A program made the position numbers and the translations under genes. This document shows positions 9,202 through 18,690 of a stretch of DNA of 64,000 nt, piece by piece. Numbering within the stretch: the first letter of the stretch is position 1; each line of letters begins with the position of its first letter. Below the pieces are notes generated by a model. It made no database searches. It was not told where the DNA came from and saw only the letters and a program-made list of their open reading frames with translations. Source of the DNA: Halobellus limi (lineage in GTDB: Archaea > Halobacteriota > Halobacteria > Halobacteriales > Haloferacaceae). The DNA lies in contig NZ_CP031311.1 of NCBI RefSeq assembly GCF_004799685.1, positions 620,001 through 684,000 on the forward strand. The letters are read 5' to 3'.

Positions 9202-9257
9202 CTGCGGCTGGACGGGGTGGCGCACGCGAGGAACCGCGTCCGGGTGCGGGTGTCGGC

Positions 9258-9833
9258 TCAGTCGTCGAAGTCGAGTCTGACGGCGCGGGTCGGGTGGTCG
9301 TCGTCGCGCTCGCTTTCGCCGTCGTCGGTCGCCGCCGGCAGCGACGCGAAGGCCTCGTGGAGGCGGTCGTAGGTGTCTTCAAGCGCCTCGACGATCACCT
9401 TCGTCTCGCCGATCACGGGCATGAAGTTCGTGTCGCCGCTCCAGCGCGGCACGAGATGGGTGTGGACGTGGTCGTCGATCGACCCGCCGGCGGCGTCGCC
9501 GCCGAGGTTCTCGCCGGCGTTCACGCCGTCGGGGTGAAACGCCTCGTCGAGGGCGTCGATGGCCGCGACCTTCAGCCGCGCGTGATCGAGCAGTTCGGCG
9601 TCCGTGAGGTCGCCCCACTCGCCGGTGTGGCGGTACGGGACGATCATCACGTGACCCGGGTTGTACGGGTAGTTGTTCAGGATGACGAACGCGTGCTCGC
9701 CCCGGGCGACGATCCGACTCTCCCGGTCCTCCTCGCGCTCGGGCAGCACGCAGAACGGGCACCCCTCGACGTTCTTTTCTTCGGGGTCGCGCTCGACCCA
9801 CTCGATCCGCCAGGGCGCGAAGACCTGCTCCAT
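9258..9833 (-). CDS. HIT family protein (histidine triad nucleotide hydrolase)
   Basis: A 191-residue histidine triad protein, likely cleaving nucleoside phosphoramidates or dinucleotides such as Ap4A. The triad HVHTHLVPR is at about residues 121-129. The N-terminus carries CPFC (residues 25-28), and the FVILNNYPYNPGHVMIVPYRH segment is typical of the archaeal Ap4A-type branch. The ATG at 9833 begins MEQVFAPWRIEWVER; a GTG at 9848 overlaps the stop of the upstream map gene (GTGA) and is a good alternative giving five more residues. Co-transcribed with map. Confidence 0.9.
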   Translation of the reverse strand: MEQVFAPWRIEWVERDPEEKNVEGCPFCVLPEREEDRESRIVARGEHAFVILNNYPYNPGHVMIVPYRHTGEWGDLTDAELLDHARLKVAAIDALDEAFHPDGVNAGENLGGDAAGGSIDDHVHTHLVPRWSGDTNFMPVIGETKVIVEALEDTYDRLHEAFASLPAATDDGESERDDDHPTRAVRLDFDD

Positions 9834-9844
9834 CGTCGGCTCGC

Positions 9845-10735
9845 TCACGAGGTCAGGATCTCGCAGCCGTCCTCGGTGACGACGACGGTGTGCTCGGCCT
9901 GGCTGACGAGTTCGCCGTCGTCCTCCTTCAGGACGGGGTAGCCGTGGAGGACGCCCTGCTGTTCCAGCCGCTGGATGGCCATCCCCGCCCGCGGTTCGTC
10001 GAGCCAGCGGGCGGCGAAGGGCAGGGTCCTGTACTCCTCTTTCACCTGTTCGAGGATCTGTCGGGCGGTCCGGTTCCGCACCGACCGATCGCGTTCGAGG
10101 CTGTAGATCTCCGCGTTCGATCCCTCGGTGACCTTCCCCCGGCCGGTCGTCGCGAAGGGCTCGATCGCGACGACGTCGCCGACTTCGAGTTCGATGCCGC
10201 GGTCGGTGCCGCGGTTCGGGATCGTCGGACCCGTGTGGGCGTCCCACTGGGCGACGCCGTGGCCCGAGAGGTTCAACACGGGGGTGTAGCCGTAGCCGCG
10301 GATGACGTCCTCGATCTCCGCGCCGACCTCGCCGGTCTCGACGCCGGGCGCGACCGCCTCGAGGGCGGCGTCGAGCGCCTCCTCGGCGGCCTCGACGAGT
10401 TCGGCGTTCCCCGAGAGGTCGACCGTCACCGCGGCGTCGGCGATGTAGCCGTCGACGTGGACGCCGCAGTCCAGACAGACCATCTCCTCGCCGAACTCGG
10501 TGTCGTCGTCGCGACCCGGCGAGGCGTGGGAGGCCTCCTCGTCGACGCTGATGTTCGCGGGGAACGCGCAGCCGTCGGCGCGCGCTCGGATCTCCGCCTC
10601 GGCGAACTCGGCGACTTCGAGCTGCGTGACGCCCGGTTCGACCATCTCGGCGGCCTCGTCGAGCACCTCCCGAAGGACCGTTCCGGCCTCCCTGTACTTC
10701 GCCAGCGTCTCCTCGTCGAGGGGTCCGTCGCTCAT
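9845..10735 (-). CDS. map: Methionine aminopeptidase, type II
   Basis: A 296-residue enzyme that removes the initiator methionine from new proteins. It has the type II pita-bread fold with metal-ligand regions DCGVHVDGYIADAAVTVD, SGHGVAQWDAHTGPTIPN, a Glu in VAIEPFAT and the final Glu in SQAEHTVVV. The insertion between the last two (residues ~225-265) marks it as type II. The start MSDGPLDEETLAKYREAG at 10735 is the family start; the open frame further upstream belongs to another gene. Followed with overlap by the HIT gene. Confidence 0.95.
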   Translation of the reverse strand: MSDGPLDEETLAKYREAGTVLREVLDEAAEMVEPGVTQLEVAEFAEAEIRARADGCAFPANISVDEEASHASPGRDDDTEFGEEMVCLDCGVHVDGYIADAAVTVDLSGNAELVEAAEEALDAALEAVAPGVETGEVGAEIEDVIRGYGYTPVLNLSGHGVAQWDAHTGPTIPNRGTDRGIELEVGDVVAIEPFATTGRGKVTEGSNAEIYSLERDRSVRNRTARQILEQVKEEYRTLPFAARWLDEPRAGMAIQRLEQQGVLHGYPVLKEDDGELVSQAEHTVVVTEDGCEILTS

Positions 10736-10788
10736 ACCGGAGTCATCGGACGAGCGACCCAAAGAGGTTCCGAAGCCGACGAAGCGGT

Positions 10789-11472
10789 TCAGTCGGCGAC
10801 GACGGACGCGACGAGGTCTTCGAGGTACGCGATCTCCTCCTCGAAGATCCCGTGGCCGCGACCCTCGTAGCGGTCGAAGCGGACGTCGGCGTTCAGGCGC
10901 TCGAAGACCGCGACGGTCTCCTCCGCGCGCGACATCGGGATGTGGGGGTCGTCGTCGCTGACGCCCAGGAAGAAGGCCATTCCGTCGACGTCGCCCTCGT
11001 GATCGAACTCGGTTCCCTCCTCGCCGATCAGACCGCCCGAGAGGAGGACGAGGCCGCCGTAGCGCTTCGGGTCGCGCGCGACGAACTCCGAGACGAGACA
11101 CGCGCCCTGTGAGAACCCGACGAGAACCACTTTCTCGGCCGGGAGTCCGCCGGATCGGGCTTCCTCGACCGCCCGCGCGAGGTGGTTCAGCGCCGAGTCG
11201 AGGTGGGGCTGGTTCCGCTCGATCGGCGCGAGGAACCGGTTCGGATACCAGGTGCCGCGCTGGGCCTGCGGGGCGACGTAGTAGAGGCCGTCGCGGCCGA
11301 ACTCCCGGGCGAACTGGAGCATCCCGTCGGCCCGCGCGCCCCGCCCGTGGACGAGGACGACCGCCGCGTCGGCGTCTTCGGGCGCGGTGCCGGCGGTGCG
11401 GATCGGCTGGTCGGCGTGCGGGCCGGCGTCGGTGTCCGGGTCTTCGTCGCCGCTCGGGGTGCGTCGGCTCAT
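10789..11472 (-). CDS. Phospholipase/carboxylesterase family alpha/beta hydrolase (MhqD-like)
   Basis: A 227-residue serine hydrolase. The oxyanion region VVLVHGRGARADGM, nucleophile elbow GFSQGA and catalytic His in EGRGHGIF are all visible. The first ~35 residues are an acidic, low-complexity leader. Its ATG overlaps the stop of the dioxygenase gene (ATGA), so both are co-translated. In Bacillus a related esterase (MhqD) and dioxygenase (MhqO) are induced together by quinones; the pairing here suggests the same role, but the substrate is unproven. Confidence 0.85.
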   Translation of the reverse strand: MSRRTPSGDEDPDTDAGPHADQPIRTAGTAPEDADAAVVLVHGRGARADGMLQFAREFGRDGLYYVAPQAQRGTWYPNRFLAPIERNQPHLDSALNHLARAVEEARSGGLPAEKVVLVGFSQGACLVSEFVARDPKRYGGLVLLSGGLIGEEGTEFDHEGDVDGMAFFLGVSDDDPHIPMSRAEETVAVFERLNADVRFDRYEGRGHGIFEEEIAYLEDLVASVVAD

Positions 11473-12500
11473 TCGCTCGACCCTCCGTCCGCCGGGGCCT
11501 TTTCGCTTTCCGCTGGGGCCGTGGCCGTCGTCTCTCCGGAGGGGGAGCCGTCGCCGGGAGCGTCGAGGGTCGGCAACGCCGACTCGATCCGCTCGCGGTC
11601 GTCTTCCAGCCACGAGGGGAGTCTGAGTTCCGAGCCCAGCCCCTCGACCGATTCGTCGACGGTGAAGCCCGGGCCGTCGGTCGCGATCTCGAAGAGGATC
11701 CCGCCGGGTTCGCGGAAGTAGATCGACCGGAAGTACTGACGGTCCTTCTGCGGCGTCACGAACTGTCCCGCGTCGGAGAGGCGCTCGCGCCAGGCGAGCT
11801 GTTCGTCCTCGTCGGCGGCGCGGAACGCGACGTGGTGGACGGTGCCGACGCCGGGACGACCCCGCGGCGGCCCGCGGTGGAGCACGTCGACGACGGTCGC
11901 GTGATCGCCCGCGGCGGCGTAGCGGACGCGGTCGGCCCCGTCGTCGGCGTCGGCTTCGGAGCCGACGCGGTCGAAGCCGAGGACGTCCAGCACGTTCGCC
12001 GTCGCGTCCGGTTCCGCGGAGTGCAGCGTGACGCCGAAGAAGCCCCGGATCGCGTGCTCTTCGGGAACGGGACCGCCGCTCCACGGTTCGATCGGCGAAC
12101 CGGCGGGGTCGGTCTCGACGAGTTCGAGCGGTTGCCCGTCGGGGTCCTCGAACGGAAGGACGGCCGCGCCGAAGCGGCTTCGTCGCTCGCCGACCGTCGC
12201 GTTCGACTCCCGGAGCCGCTCCGCCCAGTAGTCGAGGCTCCCCTCGGGGACGGCGAAGGCCGTCGCGACCGCCTGTCCGCGGCCGGGCCGCCCCCGCCGC
12301 GTTCCCTCGAACGGGAAGAAGGTGAGCGCGGTCCCCGGCGAACCGGTCTCGTCGCCGTAGTAGAGGTGATACGTCGTCGTGTCGTCGAAGTTGACCGTCC
12401 GCTTGACGAACCGCAGTCCGAGGACCTCCGTGTAGAACCGGAGGTTCTCCCGCGGGTCGCCCGCGACGGCCGAGACGTGATGGATTCCGTCTGTTTGCAT
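11469..12500 (-). CDS. Ring-cleaving dioxygenase / glyoxalase-fold protein (MhqO-like)
   Basis: A 343-residue vicinal-oxygen-chelate protein with two glyoxalase/extradiol dioxygenase modules. Candidate metal ligands are His in GIHHVSAVAGDP at the N-terminus, His in GTVHHVAFRAAD in the second half, and Glu in GGILFEIATDGPGF. These motifs match the ring-cleaving dioxygenase family that degrades hydroquinone-type aromatics. The C-terminal ~40 residues are low-complexity. Transcribed divergently from the HxlR regulator and coupled to the downstream esterase. Confidence 0.87.
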   Translation of the reverse strand: MQTDGIHHVSAVAGDPRENLRFYTEVLGLRFVKRTVNFDDTTTYHLYYGDETGSPGTALTFFPFEGTRRGRPGRGQAVATAFAVPEGSLDYWAERLRESNATVGERRSRFGAAVLPFEDPDGQPLELVETDPAGSPIEPWSGGPVPEEHAIRGFFGVTLHSAEPDATANVLDVLGFDRVGSEADADDGADRVRYAAAGDHATVVDVLHRGPPRGRPGVGTVHHVAFRAADEDEQLAWRERLSDAGQFVTPQKDRQYFRSIYFREPGGILFEIATDGPGFTVDESVEGLGSELRLPSWLEDDRERIESALPTLDAPGDGSPSGETTATAPAESEKAPADGGSSE

Positions 12501-12632
12501 AGTGTGTGTCTCCTCGCGGTCCCGGAGGGGCAGCGGAAACAGGTGGCCGCGTGCCAGTCCAATCCGGTATCGCTCTGTTACCTACTAAAGAAGCGAAACC
12601 ATTTGTATCTTCGCGGACGAAGGGGTGACCAG
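12501..12632 (+). promoter_or_regulatory. Divergent promoter region of dioxygenase operon and HxlR regulator
   Basis: This 132-bp region separates the two divergent starts. A TATA-like TACTAAAG lies near 12583-12590, ahead of the regulator. Between it and the regulator start is an inverted repeat CTTCG/CGAAG with a 4-base spacer (12609-12622), a plausible operator. Binding by the adjacent HxlR protein is inference. Confidence 0.45.
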
Positions 12633-13085
12633 GTGACGCCTGTGTCCCCAGACTCCCAGGACAAATACGACGAGGACGCGTGCTCGGTGATCGACTCGCT
12701 CGAACAGATCGGATCGCAGTGGCGGCTCATCGTCCTGCACGACCTCCAGGAGGGCGAGAAGCGCTTCAACGAGCTCAAGCGATCGACGGACGCCAGTTCG
12801 CGGACGCTCTCGCGCGTCCTCGACGACCTGCAGGAACTCGGCTTCGTCAACCGCCGGCTGGAGGAGGACGCGCCGGTCGCGACGTACTACTCGCTGACTC
12901 CGAAAGGGCGGTCGCTGTGTCCGGTGTTCGACGAGATCGAGTCGTGGGCCGACGAGTGGCTGCACGCGACGCCGACCGGCGAGGACCCCGCGGCCGTCGC
13001 GGCCGACGGGGGCTCGACGGACGAGGCGACTGCGGCTGGGGCGAACGACCCCGACCGGACGACCGAATCGGAATCGGCCGAGTGA
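12633..13085 (+). CDS. HxlR/DUF24 family winged-helix regulator with a conserved N-terminal cysteine
   Basis: A 150-residue regulator. The HxlR winged helix spans roughly residues 14-110 (IGSQWRLIVLHDLQEGEKRF and ASSRTLSRVLDDLQELGFV). A single Cys sits just before the first helix (EDACSVIDSL), the position used by YodB/CatR-type DUF24 proteins to sense quinones and diamide. The C-terminal ~40 residues are acidic low-complexity. Start chosen at GTG 12633; GTG 12642 and TTG 12603 are in frame and possible. Divergent from the dioxygenase operon, so a local sensor role is likely. Confidence 0.85.
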   Translation: MTPVSPDSQDKYDEDACSVIDSLEQIGSQWRLIVLHDLQEGEKRFNELKRSTDASSRTLSRVLDDLQELGFVNRRLEEDAPVATYYSLTPKGRSLCPVFDEIESWADEWLHATPTGEDPAAVAADGGSTDEATAAGANDPDRTTESESAE

Positions 13086-13091
13086 GGGCTC

Positions 13092-13751
13092 TCAGACGCC
13101 CTCGACGAGCCTGCGAAGCTGTTCGGGCGGCACGGCTCCGCGGGCGGCGTGACCGTCGTAGGCGAACGTCGGCACGCCGGTGACGCCCTGGCGCTGGGCC
13201 TCGCGGAACTGCGATTCGAGCGCGGAGCGCCGTTCGTCGTCGTCGAGCGCCTCGCGGACGACGTCGCCGTCGACGCCGACGTCTTCTGCGATATCGACGA
13301 GGACGTCCGCCGAGCCGATGTCGCGCTCGTCGTGCCACAGCGCCTCGAAGACGCCCTCGTCGAAGTCGAGCCACGTCTCGTAGTCGTACCGGTCGCGGAT
13401 CGCGACGGAGACGAGCTGTGCGGAAAGCGAGTCGACGTCCGTCGCCAACTCGACCGCCATCTCCTCGGCGCCGTACTTCTCGCGGAGCTTTCGGACGTTC
13501 GTTTTGGCCTGTTCGTAGTAGGCGTCGTCCTTGCCGTCGTCGGCGTCGTGATCGATCGTCCCGTCGGGGTTCCGCTTGCCCGAACGGAGGTCGAACGGGT
13601 GCCAGTCGATCCGCAGTTCCTCCTCGCGCTCGGATTGGTACTCCGAGAGCGAGCGTCGTCCGAGATAGCAGAACGGGCAGACGTAGTCCGAGTAGACGGT
13701 TATGCGGTCGGCCGACGTCGCTGTCTCGGGTTCGGCGGTGGCGTCTGACAT
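13092..13751 (-). CDS. DsbA-family dithiol-disulfide oxidoreductase (FrnE-like)
   Basis: A 219-residue thioredoxin-fold protein with CPFC at residues ~24-27 (YSDYVCPFCYLGRRSL), the alpha-helical insertion of the FrnE/2-hydroxychromene isomerase group, and the cis-Pro loop GVTGVPTFAYDG. No signal peptide, so it acts in the cytoplasm. It is convergent with the HxlR gene with 6 bases between stops. Thiol redox function fits the neighbouring electrophile-stress genes, but this link is inferred from position only. Confidence 0.88.
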   Translation of the reverse strand: MSDATAEPETATSADRITVYSDYVCPFCYLGRRSLSEYQSEREEELRIDWHPFDLRSGKRNPDGTIDHDADDGKDDAYYEQAKTNVRKLREKYGAEEMAVELATDVDSLSAQLVSVAIRDRYDYETWLDFDEGVFEALWHDERDIGSADVLVDIAEDVGVDGDVVREALDDDERRSALESQFREAQRQGVTGVPTFAYDGHAARGAVPPEQLRRLVEGV

Positions 13752-13988
13752 CCCTCGACCGGAGGAGCGCCGCACGTAAGAAGTCGTCCCGCGTGTGCGC
13801 AGGGACGGAACGGGCGGACGAGGAGGAGGCGGACTGGGGAGAGAGCGGACGAGAGACGAGAGTGGACCGGGGAGGGCGCGGGCGAGGGACGCCGGACGGC
13901 CGTCTCGCGGCGCGAAACGGGCAGGCCGTCCCGTCGAGGTGTCGAAGCAGTACACATACGGTGTCCGAGTGAGAACACGGAGCCGGTG

Positions 13989-14849
13989 ATGAAAGCGCAG
14001 GACTTCCTCCAGTCTGAGTGGGACTACTGTCTGGTCCTGGATGCGTGTCGCTACGACGTGTTCTGCGACGTCTACGACGAGTATCTCGACGGGACGGTCG
14101 AAAAGCGCCGGAGCGTGGGGTCGTCGACGCCGGAGTGGGCCTCCCGGACGTTCACCGGCCAGCACGACATCGCGTACTTCTCGGGCAACCCCTTCATCAA
14201 CGACCTCGGAATCCCGCTGAACGAACTCAAGTGGGGCGCCAGCTGCGATTACGAGTGGACCGCGAACGAGCACCTCGCAGACGTCGTCGACGTCTGGAAA
14301 CACGGCTGGGAGGACGACCTCGGGACGGTCCCCCCCGAGAGCCTCGAAGCGTCGCTGCGAGAGCGACGGGACCTCGCCGAACGCAACGAGCGGACGGTCC
14401 TCCACTATATGCAGCCGCACGCGCCGTATCTCTCCCGCGGCGCGGGACAGAAGCTGAAACAGATCCAGAAGGGGATCCGCAGACAGGAGGACAGCCAGGA
14501 GGCGGCCGCCGACGGCGGCGGGCCCATCGCGGCGCTCGGGCAGACGGTTCGACCCCGGATCGAGAGCGCCCTGGAGGGCAGCGAACTCGCCCAGAAGGCG
14601 GGGCTGTGGCTCGAACTCGACCCCGTCGACCTCGTCCAGAACGGGACGCGCGAGACCGCCTTCGAGCTCCACGAGGAGAACCTCCGAATCGCGCTGGAGG
14701 CGATCGCCGACCTGATTCCGAAGCTCGACGGCCGGGTGGTCGTCACCGCGGACCACGGCGAGGCCTTCGGCGAGGAGGGCGTCTGGGAACACCACATCGA
14801 GACGCACATCCCCGCGCTCGTGGACGTTCCGTGGCTCGTCGTCGAGTGA
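13989..14849 (+). CDS. Alkaline phosphatase/sulfatase-fold hydrolase
   Basis: A 286-residue protein of the alkaline phosphatase superfamily. The N-terminal LDACRYDVF carries the metal-binding Asp with a Cys/Arg context as in sulfatases. VVVTADHGEAFGEEG near residues 250-265 is the second metal motif, followed by HIETHIPALV. The YMQPHAPYL segment is also typical. GTG at 13986 immediately precedes the chosen ATG. A TATA-like ACACATACG lies near 13953. No transmembrane helix is seen; the substrate is unknown. Haloarchaeal relatives often lie in surface-glycan loci, but this neighbourhood gives no such hint. Confidence 0.8.
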   Translation: MKAQDFLQSEWDYCLVLDACRYDVFCDVYDEYLDGTVEKRRSVGSSTPEWASRTFTGQHDIAYFSGNPFINDLGIPLNELKWGASCDYEWTANEHLADVVDVWKHGWEDDLGTVPPESLEASLRERRDLAERNERTVLHYMQPHAPYLSRGAGQKLKQIQKGIRRQEDSQEAAADGGGPIAALGQTVRPRIESALEGSELAQKAGLWLELDPVDLVQNGTRETAFELHEENLRIALEAIADLIPKLDGRVVVTADHGEAFGEEGVWEHHIETHIPALVDVPWLVVE

Positions 14850-14997
14850 CAGGCGGAGTGACGTCCGCCGTCGAGTGAGACCGGTCCTCCCGCTCGACGT
14901 CGACTGCACCCCTCCGGGAGGCCTCCGTTCTCGTCTGCGTGACTGTTCCGGTGGTATTTCCGCGAAATTTTGCCGGAGGTCGCAGCGATAACGGCAG

Positions 14998-15006
14998 TAA
15001 TTTACG
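14998..15006 (+). promoter_or_regulatory. TATA-like promoter element of icd
   Basis: TAATTTACG lies about 30 bases upstream of the icd ATG at 15033 in otherwise GC-rich DNA. Haloarchaeal transcription starts roughly 25 bases downstream of such boxes, so the leader would be only a few bases long. Confidence 0.5.
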
Positions 15007-15032
15007 CCCGGTGCGGAAAGAGCCGGATGTTT

Positions 15033-16275
<1,243 letters not shown>

Positions 16276-16295
<20 letters not shown>

Positions 16296-16356
16296 GCCCA
16301 CTCGTTGAGCAGCCAGAAATCTCCGATTTCTGGCCACATCCACGAACTGGCGTAGG
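16276..16356 (+). repeat. Imperfect duplication of the icd 3' end enclosing a 9-bp hairpin
   Basis: The last 21 bases around the icd stop (16276-16296) recur at 16336-16356 with three mismatches and the same frame, 60 bases later. The copy keeps TAG, and Glu-Leu-Ala is preserved through synonymous changes (GAG to GAA, TTG to CTG). Between the copies is a perfect hairpin CCAGAAATC-TCC-GATTTCTGG (16313-16333), which may also act in termination. Confidence 0.8.
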
Positions 16357-16465
16357 GGCTCTTCCGCGCCGAACCGTCGGTTTTTCCGAGACTCTTTCGG
16401 GAGGCGGAAGCGCCGGGCGGAGCGGACCGCTAATGTTTCTCGCGGCTGAAGTCACACGTGATTCG

Positions 16466-17599
16466 ATGACACTCGATGTCGGCTTCCTCGGCCACCGATT
16501 TATGGGGCGAGCACACGCCAACGCGCTCGCGCGGCTGCCGATGTTCTTCCCCGACGCGCCGGCGACTAACCTCGACGTCGTCGTCGGGCGCGACGAGAGC
16601 GCGCTCGCGACGGCCGTCGACCGTCTCGGCTTCGACCGCTGCGCGACCGACTGGCGGGAGGTCCTCGACGAGGTAGACGTCCTCTACAACCTCGCGCCGA
16701 ACCGCCTCCACGTCGAGCCGTCGATCGCCGCGCTCGACGCGGGGACGCACGTCCTCTGTGAGAAGCCGCTCGCGCACACGCTTTCGGCGGCCGAGCGGAT
16801 GGCCGAGGCCGCCAGACGATCGGACGCGACGGCCGGGACCGCCTTCAACTACCGCTTCGTGCCCGCGGTCCAGTACGCCAAGCGCCTCGTCGAGGAGGGG
16901 TTCCTCGGGGACCTGCGGCACGTCAGGGCCACCTACCTCCAGGACTGGCTCGTCGACCCGGAGGAGCCCTGGAGCTGGCGCAACGACGCGGAACTCGCGG
17001 GCTCGGGCGCGCTCGGCGACCTCGGGGCGCACTCGCTGGACCTCGCGCGGTTCCTCACCGGCGACGACGTCGAGCGCCTGTCGGGACACCTGAGGACGTT
17101 CACCGAGGAGCGGCCGGTCGAAGGCGGGGGTGGAGACGGAGGCGGTTCCGACGGCGGGAACCCCGAGACGCGACCGGTCACCGTCGACGACGCCTACACC
17201 GCCCAGGTCGAGTTCGCCTCGGGCGCGACGGGCCTGTTCGAGGCCTCGCGCGTCGCGCCGGGGCGGGCGAACGCGAACGAGGTCGAACTCGACGGCACGG
17301 GCGGATCGATCCGGTTCGACCTCGAACGGCTCAACGAACTCGAGGTCTGCGGCGCCGACGACCGCGGCTTCGAGACCGTGCTCGTCACAGGGGAGGACGA
17401 CCCGTACCTGGACCGCTGGTGGCCGCCGGGCCACGTCCTCGGCTGGGAACACGCCCACGTCCACGAGAACTACGAGTTCCTCACCGCCGCGGCGGAAGGT
17501 GAGTCGTTCGCGCCCGACTTCCGGGACGGCCTCGACGTCCAGCGGCTCCTCGACGCGATCCAGCGGAGCGACGAGCGGGGCGAGTGGGTGTCGGTCTGA
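16466..17599 (+). CDS. Gfo/Idh/MocA family NAD(P)-dependent oxidoreductase
   Basis: A 377-residue dehydrogenase of the glucose-fructose oxidoreductase/inositol dehydrogenase family. The Rossmann motif is GFLGHRFMGRAHANAL at the N-terminus, the catalytic-lysine motif is CEKPLAHT near residue 100, and the C-terminal alpha/beta domain contains GDLGAHSLDLARFLTG. A Gly/Ser-rich acidic insert lies at ~215-235. The start at 16466 (MTLDVGFLGH) is family-like; an in-frame ATG at 16433 adds 11 unlikely residues. The sugar or polyol substrate is unknown. Its last nine codons and stop are duplicated downstream. Confidence 0.9.
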   Translation: MTLDVGFLGHRFMGRAHANALARLPMFFPDAPATNLDVVVGRDESALATAVDRLGFDRCATDWREVLDEVDVLYNLAPNRLHVEPSIAALDAGTHVLCEKPLAHTLSAAERMAEAARRSDATAGTAFNYRFVPAVQYAKRLVEEGFLGDLRHVRATYLQDWLVDPEEPWSWRNDAELAGSGALGDLGAHSLDLARFLTGDDVERLSGHLRTFTEERPVEGGGGDGGGSDGGNPETRPVTVDDAYTAQVEFASGATGLFEASRVAPGRANANEVELDGTGGSIRFDLERLNELEVCGADDRGFETVLVTGEDDPYLDRWWPPGHVLGWEHAHVHENYEFLTAAAEGESFAPDFRDGLDVQRLLDAIQRSDERGEWVSV

Positions 17600-17641
17600 G
17601 TGAAACGGGGCGGCGAACGGGGCGAGCGTGTGTCGGCCTGA
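17573..17641 (+). repeat. In-frame duplication of the last nine codons of the Gfo/Idh gene
   Basis: Bases 17573-17599, which include the TGA, recur at 17615-17641 with 4 mismatches in 27 and a spacing of 42 bases (14 codons). The copy keeps the frame and the TGA. It continues directly into a large inverted repeat. Confidence 0.85.
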
Positions 17642-17720
17642 TACTGATTACTCACTTTGTACCGCCGAGCGCCACCCCCGTTTACGTCGCTCGGCGGGAA
17701 GAGACGAGAGTAATCAGTAT
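17641..17720. repeat. 80-bp nested inverted repeat
   Basis: ATACTGATTACTC (17641-17653) is the exact reverse complement of bases 17708-17720. Inside it, CCGCCGAGCG (17662-17671) pairs with CGCTCGGCGG (17688-17697). The left arm begins at the duplicated TGA of the preceding gene. It could be a bidirectional terminator, a regulator site or a small transposon-like element; no flanking target duplication is obvious. Confidence 0.75.
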
Positions 17721-17785
17721 GGCGGTCGGGGAGGGCGTCCCCTCCGAGCCGAAGGTTCAAATCCGACAGCGCCGAACGGGGCGGT

Positions 17786-18328
17786 ATGTACGCCGTCGTC
17801 GGCTGCACCGACTGCGAGCACCTGTGGATCCTGAAGGACCCGCGGGCCGCCGAGACCGCGACCTGTCCGCGCTGCGGGCGGACCTATCGAACGAAGAAGC
17901 TCCGACGCTTCGTCGAGGACGAGAACCGCGAGGCCGCCAGGCAGGGGCGGGCGGCGCTGCTCGCGAAGCGCGGCGGCAACAGCGAGGCGTTCGCCGAGAC
18001 GGCCCACGTCGCGGAGATGGAACGCGAGATCGACGAGCGCGGGGGAGCGGTCGACGAGGCCGAGTACCTCGAAGGCTCGGGCCTCGACGCCGAGGAGGTC
18101 GCGGCCGCCGGCGAGCGGGCGGAGCGGGGCGCGAACGCCGGATCCGGCGGCAGCCGCATCGACGTCGTCCGCGAGGCGCTCCGCGAGGGCGACGCCCCGA
18201 CCGCCGACGACGTCGCGAGCTACGCCGCGGATCGCGGCGTACCGGCCGAGAAGGCGCGGGAGATTCTGACGAAACTGTCCCGACGCGGCGAGGTGACGGA
18301 GTCGGGCGGCACGTACCGCCTGCTCTGA
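17786..18328 (+). CDS. Zinc-ribbon and winged-helix protein (DUF5817 type)
   Basis: A 180-residue protein found widely in haloarchaea. The N-terminal ~35 residues form a zinc ribbon (CTDCEHLW and CPRCGRTY). Residues ~40-115 are charged helix, and the C-terminal ~60 residues look like a small winged helix (RIDVVREALREGD to VTESGGTYRLL). This arrangement suggests a nucleic acid-binding role. The DUF name is from memory of the family; the function is unknown. It precedes a small membrane protein gene by 3 bases. Confidence 0.8.
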   Translation: MYAVVGCTDCEHLWILKDPRAAETATCPRCGRTYRTKKLRRFVEDENREAARQGRAALLAKRGGNSEAFAETAHVAEMEREIDERGGAVDEAEYLEGSGLDAEEVAAAGERAERGANAGSGGSRIDVVREALREGDAPTADDVASYAADRGVPAEKAREILTKLSRRGEVTESGGTYRLL

Positions 18329-18331
18329 CCG

Positions 18332-18685
18332 ATGGCGGGCGCGTCTGGGACCGGAGCCGTCGGCTGGGTCGCCCGCGGCCTCGTCGCCCTCTGCTTCGTC
18401 GGAGGTGCGGTCGCGGCGCTCACCGGCCGGCTCGTGATGGCCGGCGGCGGGTTCCTCGCCGGCCACACGCTGCTGGCCGCGGCGGCGGTGATTCAGGGGC
18501 AGCGCCGCCGCGGCGTCGGCCTCTCGCTGTCGGGCGTCGGCTGGCTGGTGCTGTCGCTGGGGCTGGCGGTCGGGCAGCGCGATCCTCCCGGACCGGAGCA
18601 GCCGCTGCTCCTCGCCGGTGCCGGACTGGTCGTCGTCGGCGCGGTACTCCTGAGCGGTTCGTTCGGCGATCGGTCCGCGTCCTGA
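18332..18685 (+). CDS. Small membrane protein of unknown function
   Basis: A 117-residue protein of almost pure membrane character: four hydrophobic segments at roughly residues 10-30, 33-52, 60-80 and 90-110, separated by short Arg/Gly-rich turns (QGQRRRG). I do not recognise a family. It starts 3 bases after the zinc-ribbon gene and is likely co-transcribed with it, ending convergently with hmgA. Confidence 0.7.
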   Translation: MAGASGTGAVGWVARGLVALCFVGGAVAALTGRLVMAGGGFLAGHTLLAAAAVIQGQRRRGVGLSLSGVGWLVLSLGLAVGQRDPPGPEQPLLLAGAGLVVVGAVLLSGSFGDRSAS

Positions 18686-18690
18686 CGATG

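Noticed and set aside
9025-9225. Possible small conserved protein in the repeated intergenic element (shared AAVARHVDAG with the copy at 62.4 kb)
   Set aside because: The frame that is shared across the hairpin differs from the frame at the conserved 3' block because of an 11-base length difference, and no good start codon is shared.
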